In this document: positions 53,904 through 64,000 of the stretch, piece after piece | Numbering within the stretch: position 1 is the first letter of the stretch | How the letters are laid out: every line of letters begins with the position of its first letter | Source of the DNA: Labilibaculum sp. DW002 | Lineage (GTDB): Bacteria; Bacteroidota; Bacteroidia; Bacteroidales; Marinifilaceae | Direction of reading: 5' to 3' | Length of the DNA: 64,000 nucleotides | Assembly (NCBI RefSeq): GCF_029029525.1 | Contig: NZ_JAKJSC010000001.1 | Span: 2,268,987 to 2,332,986 of the forward strand | The notes under the pieces: model-generated | Seen by the model: only the letters and a program-made list of their open reading frames with translations | Databases searched by the model: none | Told to the model about the DNA's origin: nothing | Made by a program: the position numbers and the translations under genes

Positions 53904-54299
53904 TTAGTAAACGAAACACAATACTTCACCACCAACGTGCTTTTGGCGTGCTTCCTTATCTGTCATTACTCCCTGAGAAGTAGAAAGGATAGCAATACCT
54001 AAACCGTTAAGTACGCGAGGTAATTCAGTAGCTCCACAATATTTTCTTAAACCTGGCTTAGAGACACGCTTAAGATCCTTAATTGCTGGAATCTTAGACT
54101 CTGGATGATATTTCAAAGCAATTTTAATTTTGCCTTGCAAACCATCATCCTCAAATTTGTAATTAAGGATATATCCTTTATCCTTAAGAATTTTTGTCAT
54201 TTCCTTTTTTACGTTTGATGCAGGAATTTCAACCACTCTGTGGTTAGCCATAATTGCATTTCTTAAACGCGTAAGAAAATCTGCTATTGGATCTGTCAT
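53904..54299 (-). CDS. rpsH: 30S ribosomal protein S8
   Basis: 131 residues. [26 protein letters not shown] at the start and [35 protein letters not shown] at the end are diagnostic. In E. coli S8 represses this operon by binding mRNA; here a small hairpin lies in the 75-bp gap just upstream. Confidence 0.97.
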   Translation of the reverse strand: MTDPIADFLTRLRNAIMANHRVVEIPASNVKKEMTKILKDKGYILNYKFEDDGLQGKIKIALKYHPESKIPAIKDLKRVSKPGLRKYCGATELPRVLNGLGIAILSTSQGVMTDKEARQKHVGGEVLCFVY

Positions 54300-54320
54300 T
54301 TTTATAAAAAATTAAATTGA

Positions 54321-54336
54321 TCCCGATTGCTCGGGA
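54321..54336 (-). other. Short hairpin in the rpsN-rpsH gap
   Basis: TCCCGA-TTGC-TCGGGA is a perfect 6-bp, GC-rich stem with a 4-nt loop in the largest gap of this part of the operon. On the minus strand a T-rich stretch follows. It could be a weak attenuator or a protein-binding hairpin. No similarity to the E. coli S8 site is claimed. Confidence 0.45.
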
Positions 54337-54373
54337 CAATATTTAACAATAGTTCTTTTACAAACGTTGTTGG

Positions 54374-54643
54374 TTACCAACTTGCCTTCTTAACACCTGG
54401 GATTAATCCTGAATGAGCCATCTCACGGAAAGTGATACGACTTAAACCGAACTGTCTCATGTATCCCTTAGGACGACCAGTTAACTTACATCTGTTATGT
54501 AATCTAACAGGTGAAGAATTTTTAGGTAAACGACTAAGACCGATGTAGTCACCTTCCTCTTTTAATTTAGCTCTTTTAGCAGCGTACTTTTCTACTAACT
54601 TTTGACGCTTAACTTCGCGAGCTTTCATTGATTCTTTAGCCAT
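54374..54643 (-). CDS. rpsN: 30S ribosomal protein S14, zinc-free form
   Basis: 89 residues from the ATG at 54643 ([16 protein letters not shown]). An upstream in-frame start at 54679 would overlap rplE and is rejected. [24 protein letters not shown] is the family signature, with one cysteine only, so the C-x2-C zinc ribbon is absent. 4 bp after rplE. Confidence 0.96.
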   Translation of the reverse strand: MAKESMKAREVKRQKLVEKYAAKRAKLKEEGDYIGLSRLPKNSSPVRLHNRCKLTGRPKGYMRQFGLSRITFREMAHSGLIPGVKKASW

Positions 54644-54647
54644 CTTA

Positions 54648-55202
54648 TTACTTTTTAATGTTTTTAAATGGTAATCCAAATTCTTTCAAAAGAGCGTAGG
54701 CTTCTTCATCGGTATTTGCTGAAGTAACAAAGGTAATATTCATACCCATAATCTTATTCACTTCATCAAGAATGATTTCAGGGAAAATGATTTGCTCTTC
54801 AATACCTAATGTATAGTTTCCACGTCCATCAAGCTTACTATTAATACCTTTGAAGTCACGTATACGTGGCAAAGCAACACGAATTAATTTCTCAAGAAAT
54901 TCGTACATGCGCTCGCGGCGTAATGTAACAGTAGTACCAATTGGCATACCCTTACGTAACTTAAAGTTAGAAATATCTTTACTTGATAGAGTTGATACAG
55001 CTTTCTGTCCAGTGATTGAAGTTAATTCATTCAATGAGAACTCTAAAACTTTTTTGTCAGCAATTGCTTGTCCAACACCTTGATTAAGTACTATCTTCGT
55101 TAATCTAGGAACTTGCATTACAGATTTGTAGTTAAATTCCTTCACTAAAGCTGGAACAACTTCTTCTGTATACTGTTTTCTAAGAGATGGTATATAACTC
55201 AT
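54648..55202 (-). CDS. rplE: 50S ribosomal protein L5
   Basis: 184 residues. [52 protein letters not shown] and [22 protein letters not shown] define uL5, which binds 5S rRNA and P-site tRNA. Its start codon overlaps the rplX stop codon by one base (TAATG). Confidence 0.97.
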   Translation of the reverse strand: MSYIPSLRKQYTEEVVPALVKEFNYKSVMQVPRLTKIVLNQGVGQAIADKKVLEFSLNELTSITGQKAVSTLSSKDISNFKLRKGMPIGTTVTLRRERMYEFLEKLIRVALPRIRDFKGINSKLDGRGNYTLGIEEQIIFPEIILDEVNKIMGMNITFVTSANTDEEAYALLKEFGLPFKNIKK

Positions 55203-55525
55203 TACTTAATCTCCTCCCCTGACTTTTTAGCGTATCTAACTAATTTGTTATTGTCATTCAATTTTCTACCAATACGGGTCGCTGCCCCGGTAGAAGGATC
55301 CTTCACATTCAAATTTGAAATGTGAATAGGAGCCTCTTGCTTAATAATACCGCCTTGAGGGTTAGCTGCGTTAGGTTTAGTATGTTTAGACATCATGTTA
55401 ACACCTTCAACGATCGCACGTTGCTTGTCAACAAGAACTTCTAATACTTTACCTTCCTGGCCTTTAGATTCCCCTGCGTTTACAATTACGGTATCACCCT
55501 TTTTAATATGTAACTTTTTTCGCAT
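55202..55525 (-). CDS. rplX: 50S ribosomal protein L24
   Basis: 107 residues. [26 protein letters not shown] is the KOW motif, then the [12 protein letters not shown] stretch common to uL24. It starts assembly of the 50S subunit. Overlaps rplE by one base and lies 18 bp after rplN. Confidence 0.96.
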   Translation of the reverse strand: MRKKLHIKKGDTVIVNAGESKGQEGKVLEVLVDKQRAIVEGVNMMSKHTKPNAANPQGGIIKQEAPIHISNLNVKDPSTGAATRIGRKLNDNNKLVRYAKKSGEEIK

Positions 55526-55543
55526 TGTTCTAAGTTTACAAGA

Positions 55544-55909
55544 TTATAATACTTCTGGTGCTAGAGATACGATCTTCATGTTTGTTTCACGTAGTTCTCT
55601 TGCAACAGGTCCAAAAATACGGGTTCCTCTCATCTCTTCTGCTGTATTCAATAACACACAAGCATTATCGTCAAAGCGGATATAAGACCCATCATTTCTT
55701 CTAATCTCTTTTTTTACACGAACAACAACAGCTTTTGTTACTGTTCCTTTTTTCATTTCGGAACCTGGGATTGAGTTCTTAACGGTAACCACAATCTTAT
55801 CGCCAATTGAGGCATAACGTTTCTTGGTTCCGCCTAACACACGGATACAAAGAACTTCTTTGGCTCCGCTGTTATCAGCTACTAATAGTCTACTTTCTGT
55901 TTGTATCAT
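55544..55909 (-). CDS. rplN: 50S ribosomal protein L14
   Basis: 121 residues. [27 protein letters not shown] and the [14 protein letters not shown] signature are highly conserved. Binds at the intersubunit face and contacts ribosome silencing factor. 2 bp after rpsQ. Confidence 0.97.
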   Translation of the reverse strand: MIQTESRLLVADNSGAKEVLCIRVLGGTKKRYASIGDKIVVTVKNSIPGSEMKKGTVTKAVVVRVKKEIRRNDGSYIRFDDNACVLLNTAEEMRGTRIFGPVARELRETNMKIVSLAPEVL

Positions 55910-55911
55910 GA

Positions 55912-56169
55912 TTACTTAGCTCTTTCAATAAGTTCAACTAATCTCCAAGTCTTATTTTTACTCAAAGGTCGGGTCTCCATGATCTTTACGGTATCACCTT
56001 CATTGCAGGTGTTTTCTTCGTCGTGAGCAGTATATTTCTTAGTCTTGTTCACGAACTTTCCGTAAATAGGGTGTTTTTCTTTAGTGTGAACTGCAACAGT
56101 AATGGTTTTATCCATTTTGTCGCTTACCACTACCCCGATACGTTCTTTTCTAAGGTTTCTTTCCATCAC
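55912..56169 (-). CDS. rpsQ: 30S ribosomal protein S17
   Basis: 85 residues. [49 protein letters not shown] is the OB-fold core and [22 protein letters not shown] the conserved end. 4 bp after rpmC. Confidence 0.97.
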   Translation of the reverse strand: MMERNLRKERIGVVVSDKMDKTITVAVHTKEKHPIYGKFVNKTKKYTAHDEENTCNEGDTVKIMETRPLSKNKTWRLVELIERAK

Positions 56170-56173
56170 TTTT

Positions 56174-56371
56174 TTACTTTTCAGTTAATTGCCTCTGACG
56201 CTTTTCCGTCATTAATTTTGCAATATTACGTCTGGTTTCCTTGATTTGTAAAGGATTCTCCAAAGGTGAAATAGCGTGATTTAGGTTGAAGCGAGTTAAT
56301 GCTGATCTTTCAGCGTCCAACTTTTCTACTATTTCCTGTGTTGTTAACTCTTTAATTTCCGAATTCTTCAT
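56174..56371 (-). CDS. rpmC: 50S ribosomal protein L29
   Basis: 65 residues: two helices with the typical [19 protein letters not shown] segment. It lies at the tunnel exit by L23. Its start lies 2 bp after the rplP stop. Confidence 0.96.
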   Translation of the reverse strand: MKNSEIKELTTQEIVEKLDAERSALTRFNLNHAISPLENPLQIKETRRNIAKLMTEKRQRQLTEK

Positions 56372-56373
56372 GA

Positions 56374-56805
56374 TTAATCATTTGAATTTTCAACATAATC
56401 ACGTCTTACGACAAACTTTGTAGTAACAGGCAATTTTTGAGCAGCAAGACGTAAAGCCTCTTTTGCTACTTCAAAAGGTACACCTTCACACTCGAATAAC
56501 ATTCTTCCTGGTGAAACAGGAGCAACGAATCCTTCTGGTGAACCCTTACCTTTACCCATACGTACCTCTGCAGGCTTCTTAGTGATAGGCTTATCCGGGA
56601 ATACTCTGATCCACAGTTGACCTTGTCTTTGCATATATCGGGTTACTGCAACACGAGCAGCTTCAATCTGGCGACCTGTTAACCACTTTGTTTCAAGTGA
56701 TTTAATTCCAAAAGATCCGAATGCTAATTCAGTTCCGCGCTGTGCGTTACCTTTCATTCTTCCCTTTTGTTGTCTCCTAAATTTAGTCCTTTTTGGTTGT
56801 AACAT
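56374..56805 (-). CDS. rplP: 50S ribosomal protein L16
   Basis: 143 residues. [19 protein letters not shown] and [20 protein letters not shown] are diagnostic. Organises the A-site side of the large subunit. 26 bp after rpsC. Confidence 0.97.
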   Translation of the reverse strand: MLQPKRTKFRRQQKGRMKGNAQRGTELAFGSFGIKSLETKWLTGRQIEAARVAVTRYMQRQGQLWIRVFPDKPITKKPAEVRMGKGKGSPEGFVAPVSPGRMLFECEGVPFEVAKEALRLAAQKLPVTTKFVVRRDYVENSND

Positions 56806-56831
56806 CGTACTAATACATTAAAATTTAAAGA

Positions 56832-57545
56832 CTACTTCTTTTTTCTTCTATTAAAACCTGATTTTCCACCTTTTGGTGCACGAGCATCGCGCAATCCAGC
56901 ATTTGGAGTTAAATCTGGTTTCCCATAAATCTCACCTTTACAGATCCAAACTTTGATTCCTAGTAAGCCATAAGTTGTTAAAGCTTCAGCTAAACAGTAA
57001 TCAATATTTGCTCTTAAAGTGTGAAGAGGAGTACGTCCTTCTTTATACATTTCAGAACGTGCCATCTCTGCTCCATTCAAACGGCCTGAGATTTGAATCT
57101 TAATTCCTTCAGCACCCATTCTCATTGTAGAAGCAATGGCCATCTTAGTTGCTCTTCTGTAGGCGATACGACCTTCAATTTGACGAGCAATATTATTAGC
57201 GACGATTACGGCATCCAACTCAGGACGCTTAATTTCAAAGATGTTAATTTGTACTTCTTTGTCAGTAATCTTCTTCAACTCTTCTTTCAACTTATCTACT
57301 TCCTGACCACCTTTACCGATAATAATACCAGGTCGTGCAGTGTTGATAGTAATAGTGATTAGTTTAAGAGTTCTTTCAATTATGATTTTAGAAATACTTG
57401 CTTTTGCTAAACGAGCATTTAGATACTTACGAAGTTTTGTATCTTCAACAAGCTTCTCACCGTAGTTTTTTCCACCAAACCAGTTAGAATCCCATCCTCT
57501 GATGATTCCTAGTCGATTCCCTATTGGATTTACTTTTTGTCCCAT
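56832..57545 (-). CDS. rpsC: 30S ribosomal protein S3
   Basis: 237 residues: an N-terminal KH domain ([22 protein letters not shown] has the GxxG loop) and a C-terminal domain with [31 protein letters not shown]. Lies at the mRNA entry. 5 bp after rplV; basic C-terminus [12 protein letters not shown]. Confidence 0.97.
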   Translation of the reverse strand: MGQKVNPIGNRLGIIRGWDSNWFGGKNYGEKLVEDTKLRKYLNARLAKASISKIIIERTLKLITITINTARPGIIIGKGGQEVDKLKEELKKITDKEVQINIFEIKRPELDAVIVANNIARQIEGRIAYRRATKMAIASTMRMGAEGIKIQISGRLNGAEMARSEMYKEGRTPLHTLRANIDYCLAEALTTYGLLGIKVWICKGEIYGKPDLTPNAGLRDARAPKGGKSGFNRRKKK

Positions 57546-57550
57546 TCTAA

Positions 57551-57967
57551 CTATTCTTTATTATCACTTTCGGCAGTTTTGCTACCAAGTAATATAGTTA
57601 CATGATTTGATCTCTTTTTAATTCTATGTGCTCTTCCTTGAGGTGCAGGTCTTAGACGCTTAAGGATACGTGCAGAATCTACTGAAATTTCTTTCACATA
57701 TAGTGCACTTTCCTCTAGTCTTTGTCCTTCATTCTTAGCTTGCCAGTTGGCAATAGCAGAAAGCAATAGTTTTTCTACGCGAGTTGATGCTTCTTTTGGA
57801 CTGAAACGAAGTACATCTAAAGCTCGGTTCACCTCCATACCTCTTACCATATCGGCAACAAGGCGCATTTTGCGGGGCGAAGTAGGAACATTCTTTAAGC
57901 TAGCAAATGCTTTGCTTAAATTTTGCTCCTTTATTTGGTTTGCTTTTATTCTTTTTCTAGCTCCCAT
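57551..57967 (-). CDS. rplV: 50S ribosomal protein L22
   Basis: 138 residues. [36 protein letters not shown] and the extended hairpin [22 protein letters not shown] that lines the exit tunnel. A 25-residue N-terminal extension is present. 40 bp after rpsS. Confidence 0.97.
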   Translation of the reverse strand: MGARKRIKANQIKEQNLSKAFASLKNVPTSPRKMRLVADMVRGMEVNRALDVLRFSPKEASTRVEKLLLSAIANWQAKNEGQRLEESALYVKEISVDSARILKRLRPAPQGRAHRIKKRSNHVTILLGSKTAESDNKE

Positions 57968-58007
57968 TTCTATGAATTCAAAATGTTAATTAAAACCAAC
58001 GTCACGC

Positions 58008-58277
58008 TTAACGTTTTTTCTTATCAGCGTGACCTCTAAAGGTACGAGTTGGCGCAAATTCTCCTAGTTTATGACCTACCATATTTTCAGTAACATATAC
58101 TGGGATGAATTTATTTCCGTTGTGAACGGCAATCGTGTGGCCTACGAAATCTGGAGAGATCATAGAACGACGTGACCAGGTTTTAATCACTGATTTTTTA
58201 CCTGACTCGTTTTGTTCTACTACTCTTTTATCCAATTTGAAATCGATAAAAGGGCCTTTTTTTAATGAACGACTCAT
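58008..58277 (-). CDS. rpsS: 30S ribosomal protein S19
   Basis: 89 residues. [40 protein letters not shown] and [16 protein letters not shown]. Head protein of the small subunit that binds with S13. 19 bp after rplB. Confidence 0.97.
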   Translation of the reverse strand: MSRSLKKGPFIDFKLDKRVVEQNESGKKSVIKTWSRRSMISPDFVGHTIAVHNGNKFIPVYVTENMVGHKLGEFAPTRTFRGHADKKKR

Positions 58278-58296
58278 AACAACTTAGTTAATCAAA

Positions 58297-59121
58297 TTAT
58301 TTTTTCCTTCTTTCAACGATATACTTATTAGAAGCATTCTTCTTAGCTCTGGTTTTGAAACCTTTTGCCAAGACTCCTGTTCTAGAGCGTGGATGTCCAC
58401 CTGAAGATTTACCTTCACCACCACCCATTGGGTGATCAACTGGATTCATCACTACACCACGAACACGAGGTCTTCTACCTAACCAGCGAGTACGACCAGC
58501 TTTACCACTTCTTTCTAGAGCGTGATCGCTATTAGAAACAGTACCGATTGTAGCTTTACAGGTAACAAGAATCATTCTAACTTCTCCCGAAGGCAATTTG
58601 ATCATTGCATATTTCCCATCACGTGAAACGAGTTGAGCATATGCACCAGCACTACGAGCCATCACAGCACCTTGAGAGGGTCTTAATTCAATATTATGAA
58701 CTATTGTACCTAATGGGATATCTGATAATGGCATTGCATTTCCGATCTCTGGAGCAACGTTTCTACCAGAAACAAGTGTTTGATCTACCTCTAAACCATT
58801 TGGAGCAATAATGTAACGCTTCTCACCATCTGCATACACAAGCAAAGCAATGCGCGCAGTACGGTTTGGATCGTACTCTATTGATACAACTTTGGCAGGG
58901 ATAGTATCCTTGTCTCTTTTGAAATCGATTACTCGATATCTTCTTTTGTGACCACCACCTATATATCTCATTGTCATTTTACCGGAGTTATTTCTACCAC
59001 CGGTTTTTTTCATTGGTCTTAACAATGATTTCTCAGGTTTGTCTGTAGTTACCTGTTCAAAGGTATTTAAGATCTTATTTCTTTGACCAGGAGTTACAGG
59101 TTTTAATTTACGTACAGCCAT
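58297..59121 (-). CDS. rplB: 50S ribosomal protein L2
   Basis: 274 residues. [38 protein letters not shown] and the peptidyl-transferase-adjacent [28 protein letters not shown] including the conserved histidine. Needed for subunit joining. 7 bp after rplW. Confidence 0.97.
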   Translation of the reverse strand: MAVRKLKPVTPGQRNKILNTFEQVTTDKPEKSLLRPMKKTGGRNNSGKMTMRYIGGGHKRRYRVIDFKRDKDTIPAKVVSIEYDPNRTARIALLVYADGEKRYIIAPNGLEVDQTLVSGRNVAPEIGNAMPLSDIPLGTIVHNIELRPSQGAVMARSAGAYAQLVSRDGKYAMIKLPSGEVRMILVTCKATIGTVSNSDHALERSGKAGRTRWLGRRPRVRGVVMNPVDHPMGGGEGKSSGGHPRSRTGVLAKGFKTRAKKNASNKYIVERRKK

Positions 59122-59128
59122 TTTCTAA

Positions 59129-59419
59129 TTAAATATTGCTATAAAAATCTATGTTATCTCCTTCAACTAAAGTTATAATCGCTTTCTTAAAAGAAGCAGT
59201 TCTTCCTTCAATTGCACCAGCTTTAGTAAAACGGCTTTTCTTCTTACCTTGATAATTCATGGTATTAACTGCCGCAACCTTAACGTTGTACATTTTCTCA
59301 ACTGCTTTCTTAATATCGATCTTTGTCGCTCTACGATCAACAACGAAACCTACGCGATTTAATTTTTCGCTTAGGTCAGTCATTTTCTCGGTAACGAGGG
59401 GCTTTAATAAAATTTCCAT
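59129..59419 (-). CDS. rplW: 50S ribosomal protein L23
   Basis: 96 residues. LLKPLVTEKMTDLSEKLNRVGFVVDRRATKIDIKKAVEKMYNVKV is the uL23 pattern. Docking point for trigger factor and SRP at the exit tunnel. 10 bp after rplD. Confidence 0.96.
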   Translation of the reverse strand: MEILLKPLVTEKMTDLSEKLNRVGFVVDRRATKIDIKKAVEKMYNVKVAAVNTMNYQGKKKSRFTKAGAIEGRTASFKKAIITLVEGDNIDFYSNI

Positions 59420-59429
59420 TTTTTTAAAC

Positions 59430-60062
59430 TTAGTTTAGTTTAAACATTTCATTGAGCCCATTAACCGAACTCTCAACGAATAACAAAGTTGAAGCTTTCA
59501 TAATGTCATAAGTTGCTAAGTCAGAAACACGCACAACTTCAACATTCTTCAAATTACGAGACGACAAATATATGTTTTTATTCTCTTCGTTTAAAACCAA
59601 AAGTACTTTTTTATCAGCTACTTTCAGATTATTTTGAAGATCAACAAACAATTTTGTCTTTACTGCTTCAAAATTGAAATCTTCAACAACAACTAAAGCG
59701 TTGTTTTTAGCCTTAACTGACAATGCAGATTTACGAGCTAATTGCTTAAGTTTTCTGTTCAATTTGAAACTGTAGTTTCTTGGACGTGGTCCGAAACAAC
59801 GTCCACCACCACGAAATAAAGGAGACTTGATACTACCCGCACGAGCTGTACCAGTACCTTTTTGCTTTTTAATTTTTGCAGTTGAACCAGAAATATCAGC
59901 TCTCTCTTTTGACTTGTGAGTTCCCTGACGTTGGTTTGCTAAAAATTGTTTTACATCTAAGTAAATAGCGTGCTCATTTGGTTCGATGCCGAAAACTGAA
60001 TCTTGCAACTCAATTTTTCTTCCTGTATCTTCTCCAGCTGTGTTTAAAATAGTTAATTCCAT
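59430..60062 (-). CDS. rplD: 50S ribosomal protein L4
   Basis: 210 residues. The long loop that reaches the exit tunnel is [49 protein letters not shown]. In E. coli L4 autoregulates the S10 operon. Its ATG overlaps the rplC stop by one base, coupling the two. Confidence 0.97.
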   Translation of the reverse strand: MELTILNTAGEDTGRKIELQDSVFGIEPNEHAIYLDVKQFLANQRQGTHKSKERADISGSTAKIKKQKGTGTARAGSIKSPLFRGGGRCFGPRPRNYSFKLNRKLKQLARKSALSVKAKNNALVVVEDFNFEAVKTKLFVDLQNNLKVADKKVLLVLNEENKNIYLSSRNLKNVEVVRVSDLATYDIMKASTLLFVESSVNGLNEMFKLN

Positions 60063-60679
60063 TACTTTTCAATAATTACGTATGAACCTTTAGACCCTGG
60101 AAGAGATCCTTTAACTAATAATAAGTTGTTCTCAGGAATTACCTTAAGAACCTGAAGGTTTTGAACCTTCACAGTGTCCCCACCAGTACGTCCGGCCATT
60201 CTCATGCCCTTAAATACTCTTGCTGGGTAAGATGCAGCACCAATAGAACCAGGTGCACGTAAACGATTATGCTGACCGTGTGTCGCGCCACCTACTCCGC
60301 CAAAACCATGACGTTTTACAACACCTTGGAAACCTTTACCCTTTGATACCCCTGCAACGTCCACATAAACTGTGTCCTCAAAAATATCAACAGTAACAGC
60401 CTCACCTAAAGCATACTCTTTGTCAAAATCCGAAAATTCAACAAGTTTCTTCTTTGGAGTTGTGTTTGCCTTTTTAAAGTGCCCATCTAGCGCCTTAGTT
60501 GTTCGCTTTTCTTTCTTTTCATCAAAAGCCAACTGAAGTGCTGCGTAACCGTCAGACTCAAGAGTCTTAACTTGTGTTACGACACATGGACCTGCCTCAA
60601 TGACAGTGCATGGAATACATTTTCCCTCGGCACTGTAAACGGAAGTCATTCCGATTTTTTTTCCAATTAATCCTGGCAT
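60062..60679 (-). CDS. rplC: 50S ribosomal protein L3
   Basis: 205 residues. [54 protein letters not shown] is the signature stretch reaching the peptidyl transferase centre. Overlaps rplD by one base and starts 41 bp after rpsJ. Confidence 0.97.
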   Translation of the reverse strand: MPGLIGKKIGMTSVYSAEGKCIPCTVIEAGPCVVTQVKTLESDGYAALQLAFDEKKEKRTTKALDGHFKKANTTPKKKLVEFSDFDKEYALGEAVTVDIFEDTVYVDVAGVSKGKGFQGVVKRHGFGGVGGATHGQHNRLRAPGSIGAASYPARVFKGMRMAGRTGGDTVKVQNLQVLKVIPENNLLLVKGSLPGSKGSYVIIEK

Positions 60680-60720
60680 TTCTCTTTTTGTTTTAAAATA
60701 AAACTAACAATTACTGTCTA

Positions 60721-61026
60721 TCAAACCTTAATTTCAACTTCTACTCCACTTGGCAACTCAAGTTTCATTAAAGCATCAATCGTATTTGCAGTTGAACTGT
60801 AAATGTCAATTAAACGCTTAAATGAAGAAAGCTGAAATTGTTCTCTTGATTTCTTGTTCACAAAAGTTGAACGAAGAACAGTAAATATTCTCTTGTGAGT
60901 AGGAAGTGGAATTGGTCCACTTACTACCGCACCTGTAGCCTTAACTGTTTTTACAATCTTATCAGCTGACTTGTCAACCAAGTTGTGATCGTAAGATTTC
61001 AGTTTAATTCTAATTTTCTGGCTCAT
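60721..61026 (-). CDS. rpsJ: 30S ribosomal protein S10
   Basis: 101 residues. [51 protein letters not shown]. Also a transcription antitermination factor (NusE) in family members. It begins 25 bp after fusA, joining the str and S10 operons without tuf between. Confidence 0.97.
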   Translation of the reverse strand: MSQKIRIKLKSYDHNLVDKSADKIVKTVKATGAVVSGPIPLPTHKRIFTVLRSTFVNKKSREQFQLSSFKRLIDIYSSTANTIDALMKLELPSGVEVEIKV

Positions 61027-61051
61027 ATTATTAAATCTATTACGATATTAA

Positions 61052-63166
61052 TTACAATAATTCTACTTTACCCTTAGCGGCTTCTACAACCTCTTTTGCA
61101 ATTCCCTTAGGTACATCTTCAAAATGTGAGAATTCCATAGAAGAGTTCGCACGACCAGAAGATAGAGTTCTCAATACAGTTACATAACCGAATTGCTCAG
61201 ACAAAGGTACCTTCGCGTTTACAACACGAGCACCATGCTTAGACTCCATTCCTTCGATCTGACCACGACGCTTATTCAAGTCACCGATGATATCACCCAT
61301 ATATTCTTCTGGAGTAACAACTTCAACTTTCATAATAGGCTCAAGAACGATTGGTCCTGCCTTAGCACAAGCTTCTTTGAAACCTTGCTTAGCAGCCAAC
61401 TCAAATGATAATTGATCCGAGTCAACCGGGTGGAAAGATCCATCATACAAAACAACTTTCAATGAATCGACAACATAACCTGCCAATACACCGTTTTTCA
61501 TTGCTTCAATAAAACCTTTCTGTACAGATGGTACAAATTCTTTTGGAATGTTACCACCTTTAATTTGGTCAATAAACTGTAATCCTTCTCCTTCGAAATC
61601 TTCATCAACCGGAGATAAACGGAATTGAATATCAGCAAATTTACCACGTCCACCAGACTGCTTCTTGAATACCTGACGGTGCTCAACTTCGCGAGTAATA
61701 GCTTCCTTATATGAAACCTGAGGCGCACCTTGGTTACACTCAACCTTGAATTCACGCTTCAAACGGTCAATAATAATATCAAGGTGAAGCTCACCCATAC
61801 CAGAGATTACTGTTTGACCTGAATCTTCGTCAGACTTAACCTGGAATGTAGGATCCTCTTCAGCTAGTTTAGCTAAAGCCATACCCATCTTATCCACATC
61901 TTTCTGAGTCAAAGGCTCAACAGCAATACCAATTACTGGATCTGGGAAATCCATAGATTCTAATTCGATTGGAGTTTCTTTTTGACAAAGAGTATCTCCA
62001 GTACGAATATCTTTAAAACCTACACAAGCACAAATATCACCAGCCTCAACACGGTCGATAGCATTTTGCTTGTTTGAATGCATTTGATATAAACGTGAAA
62101 TACGCTCTTTGTTACCTGTTCTTACGTTATAAACGTATGAACCTGCATCAATAGCACCTGAATACACACGTGTAAATGCCAAACGACCTACAAATGGGTC
62201 AGTAGCAATTTTAAATGCAAGTGCTGCTAAAGGCTCATCAACCGATGGTTGTCTAGAAGCAACTTCGTTAGTTCCAGGAACAGTACCTTCAATAGCATCA
62301 ATATCTAATGGATGTGGCAAGTAAGTAATCATAGCATCCAATAATCTCTGAACACCTTTATTCTTAAATGCAGAACCACATAACATTGGAACAATTTCCA
62401 TGCTAATAGTAGCCTTACGGATAACCGCATACATCTCATCTTCAGTAATAGAATCTGGATCTTCGAAGAAACGCTCCATCAGCTCTTCATCCTGCTCAGC
62501 TACTGCCTCTACAAGATTAGCTCTCCACTCTTCAGCTTCTTCTTTAAGATCAGCTGGAATTTCTTCCATTCTGTAGTTTGTTCCACTCTCATCTTCGAAC
62601 CAGATACAAGCTTGCATTGTAATCAAATCAACTACACCACAAAACTTCTCTTCTGTTCCGATTGGAATTTGAATAGGTACAGGATTAGCACCAAGCTTTT
62701 CCTTAACCTCACGTACAGCTTTGAAAAAATCAGCACCAGAACGGTCCATCTTGTTCACAAAACCCATACGAGGAACTTTATATTTATTAGCTTGTCTCCA
62801 AACTGTCTCAGATTGAGCTTCAACTCCACCTACAGCACAAAAACATGCTACAGCACCATCAAGAACACGTAAAGAACGCTCTACCTCTACAGTAAAGTCA
62901 ACGTGACCCGGGGTATCAATAATATTGATTTGGAATTTCTCGTCATTGTAGTTCCAATAACAAGTTGTAGCAGCAGAAGTAATGGTAATACCACGCTCTT
63001 GCTCTTGCTCCATCCAGTCCATGGTAGCAGCTCCATCATGCACCTCACCAATTTTGTGAGAAACACCAGTATAATACAAGATACGTTCTGTAGTTGTAGT
63101 TTTACCAGCATCGATGTGAGCCATAATACCAACATTTCTGGTATATTTTAAATCTCTTTTTGCCAT
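61052..63166 (-). CDS. fusA: Elongation factor G
   Basis: 704 residues. G1 [14 protein letters not shown]2 [12 protein letters not shown]3 DTPGH and G4 NKMD, then domains II-V with [20 protein letters not shown] and the C-terminal [20 protein letters not shown]. Catalyses translocation using GTP. 11 bp after rpsG. Confidence 0.97.
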   Translation of the reverse strand: MAKRDLKYTRNVGIMAHIDAGKTTTTERILYYTGVSHKIGEVHDGAATMDWMEQEQERGITITSAATTCYWNYNDEKFQINIIDTPGHVDFTVEVERSLRVLDGAVACFCAVGGVEAQSETVWRQANKYKVPRMGFVNKMDRSGADFFKAVREVKEKLGANPVPIQIPIGTEEKFCGVVDLITMQACIWFEDESGTNYRMEEIPADLKEEAEEWRANLVEAVAEQDEELMERFFEDPDSITEDEMYAVIRKATISMEIVPMLCGSAFKNKGVQRLLDAMITYLPHPLDIDAIEGTVPGTNEVASRQPSVDEPLAALAFKIATDPFVGRLAFTRVYSGAIDAGSYVYNVRTGNKERISRLYQMHSNKQNAIDRVEAGDICACVGFKDIRTGDTLCQKETPIELESMDFPDPVIGIAVEPLTQKDVDKMGMALAKLAEEDPTFQVKSDEDSGQTVISGMGELHLDIIIDRLKREFKVECNQGAPQVSYKEAITREVEHRQVFKKQSGGRGKFADIQFRLSPVDEDFEGEGLQFIDQIKGGNIPKEFVPSVQKGFIEAMKNGVLAGYVVDSLKVVLYDGSFHPVDSDQLSFELAAKQGFKEACAKAGPIVLEPIMKVEVVTPEEYMGDIIGDLNKRRGQIEGMESKHGARVVNAKVPLSEQFGYVTVLRTLSSGRANSSMEFSHFEDVPKGIAKEVVEAAKGKVELL

Positions 63167-63177
63167 GATCCTAATTA

Positions 63178-63654
63178 TTAAAATCTGAAATGAGCAAAAG
63201 CACGGTTAGCCTCAGCCATTCTATGTGTATCTTCTTTCTTCTTATAAGCACCACCTTCTTCGTTGAATCCAGCAATAATTTCAGCTGCCAACTTATCGGC
63301 CATAGACTTACCAGATCTCTTACGAGCAAAAAGAACCATATTCTTAATAGAGATAGAAACTTTTCTTTCTGGACGAATTTCCATTGGAACTTGGAAAGTT
63401 GCTCCACCTACACGGCGAGACTTAACTTCAACACCTGGAGTAATATTCTCCAATGATTTTTTCCAAACTTCTAAAGGAGACTTCCCTGTTTTTTCAGTTT
63501 TTTCCTTAACGATTTCTAACGCTGCATAAAAAATCTTAAATGATAGATTTTTCTTTCCGTCAACCATTAAGTCATTTACAAATCGTGTTACCAACACATC
63601 ATTAAATTTTGGATCCGGTAACAAGATTCTCTTTTTTGGTCTTGATTTTCTCAT
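63178..63654 (-). CDS. rpsG: 30S ribosomal protein S7
   Basis: 158 residues. [48 protein letters not shown] and the RAFAHFRF end. Nucleates assembly of the head and touches the E site. 128 bp after rpsL, a larger gap than elsewhere in the cluster. Confidence 0.97.
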   Translation of the reverse strand: MRKSRPKKRILLPDPKFNDVLVTRFVNDLMVDGKKNLSFKIFYAALEIVKEKTEKTGKSPLEVWKKSLENITPGVEVKSRRVGGATFQVPMEIRPERKVSISIKNMVLFARKRSGKSMADKLAAEIIAGFNEEGGAYKKKEDTHRMAEANRAFAHFRF

Positions 63655-63782
63655 CTTTCTTAGTTTACGAGTTATCCGTTGTAGCTGCCTTTTTCAGTCT
63701 TCAAAAATCTCACGATCATTTACTCAACTTAATAGAGAACAACACATAAACATTAACTCACAGTTTTAAAAACTAGAATTAA

Positions 63783-64000
63783 TTACTTTTTAGCTTTTGG
63801 TCTCTTAGTACCATACTTAGAACGACGCTGCATACGACCTTCTACTCCTGAAGCATCTAGTGCACCACGAACAAGGTGATATCTTACACCTGGAAGGTCC
63901 TTAACACGACCACCACGAATCAATACGATCGAGTGCTCTTGCAAGTTATGTCCTTCTCCTGGAATGTAAGCATTCACTTCTTTTCCGTTTGTCAATCTAA
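63783..64000 (-). CDS. rpsL: 30S ribosomal protein S12 (partial, N-terminus beyond right edge)
   Basis: About 72 C-terminal residues are present ([22 protein letters not shown] through [11 protein letters not shown]). The frame stays open to the window edge, so the apparent TTG start at 63995 is internal. S12 normally has about 125-137 residues; the part here includes the conserved [17 protein letters not shown] segment. It opens the str operon reading into rpsG. Confidence 0.96.
   Translation of the reverse strand, partial: RLTNGKEVNAYIPGEGHNLQEHSIVLIRGGRVKDLPGVRYHLVRGALDASGVEGRMQRRSKYGTKRPKAKK

Noticed and set aside
63783-63995. Reading rpsL as a 70-residue complete gene starting at TTG 63995
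   Set aside because: The frame is open to the window edge and the residues before it (RL) match S12, so the gene is cut by the window.

Overview
The window is low-GC DNA from a member of the Bacteroidota. The evidence is a SusC/SusD pair, the gliding genes gldE and gldD, an RNase G/HU/MutY/SSB neighbourhood, zinc-free forms of S14 and L36, TAnnTTTG-type promoters and very A/T-rich start-codon contexts instead of Shine-Dalgarno sites. The gene content (fructan-type PUL, marine-style sugar uptake, strong MFS and TonB systems) would fit a marine Bacteroidales/Marinilabiliales lineage. That placement is inference.

Region 1 (1-7801, minus strand) is a polysaccharide utilisation locus of the fructan type: MFS sugar importer, PfkB fructokinase, SusC, SusD and a SusE-position surface lipoprotein with a DUF4960-like region. 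It runs off the left edge, where glycoside hydrolase genes would be expected. Its control region (7802-8100) has a perfect LacI-type palindrome and three copies of an 8-bp direct repeat. Region 2 (8101-10371, plus) has a secreted hypothetical protein, a two-domain protein joining a nucleoside-deoxyribosyltransferase/RCL-like domain to a DUF4269 nucleotidyltransferase-like domain, and a small two-CW cysteine protein.

Region 3 (10441-18238) is the most interesting part. A LacI regulator is divergent from an operon of TonB receptor, P-loop (uridine kinase/PRK-like) kinase, GH13_18 phosphorylase and MFS transporter, with two abutting 12-bp operators between them. The layout resembles known sucrose (scr/sux) regulons, but the phosphorylase differs from sucrose phosphorylase at the acceptor site, carries an insertion of roughly 60 residues, and is paired with a kinase of a type not normally seen there. 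I infer import and phosphorolysis of a non-sucrose alpha-glucoside (glucosylglycerate or glucosylglycerol are candidates), followed by phosphorylation of the released acceptor.

Region 4 (18377-44749) is mixed housekeeping and envelope genes: orphan PAS histidine kinase, FAD dehydrogenase, DsbD, RNase G, a 29-residue basic COX24-like protein, HU/IHF, mutY-ssb-gldE-gldD-phosphopantetheinyl transferase, a PafA-like phosphatase homologue that has lost key catalytic residues, DUF190-CrcB, YchF, a secreted transglutaminase-like protein and a vWA protein, transketolase, an ECF sigma cassette, HisRS, EttA and a single-domain response regulator. Several intergenic hairpins are clear terminators.

Region 5 (44814-64000, minus) is enolase and then the fused str-S10-spc-alpha ribosomal cluster from rpsL (cut by the right edge) to rplQ, ending in a strong terminator. 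tuf is absent between fusA and rpsJ. The 673-bp stretch between secY and infA, where map often lies, has no recognisable gene. I saw no tRNA, rRNA, CRISPR array or insertion sequence.
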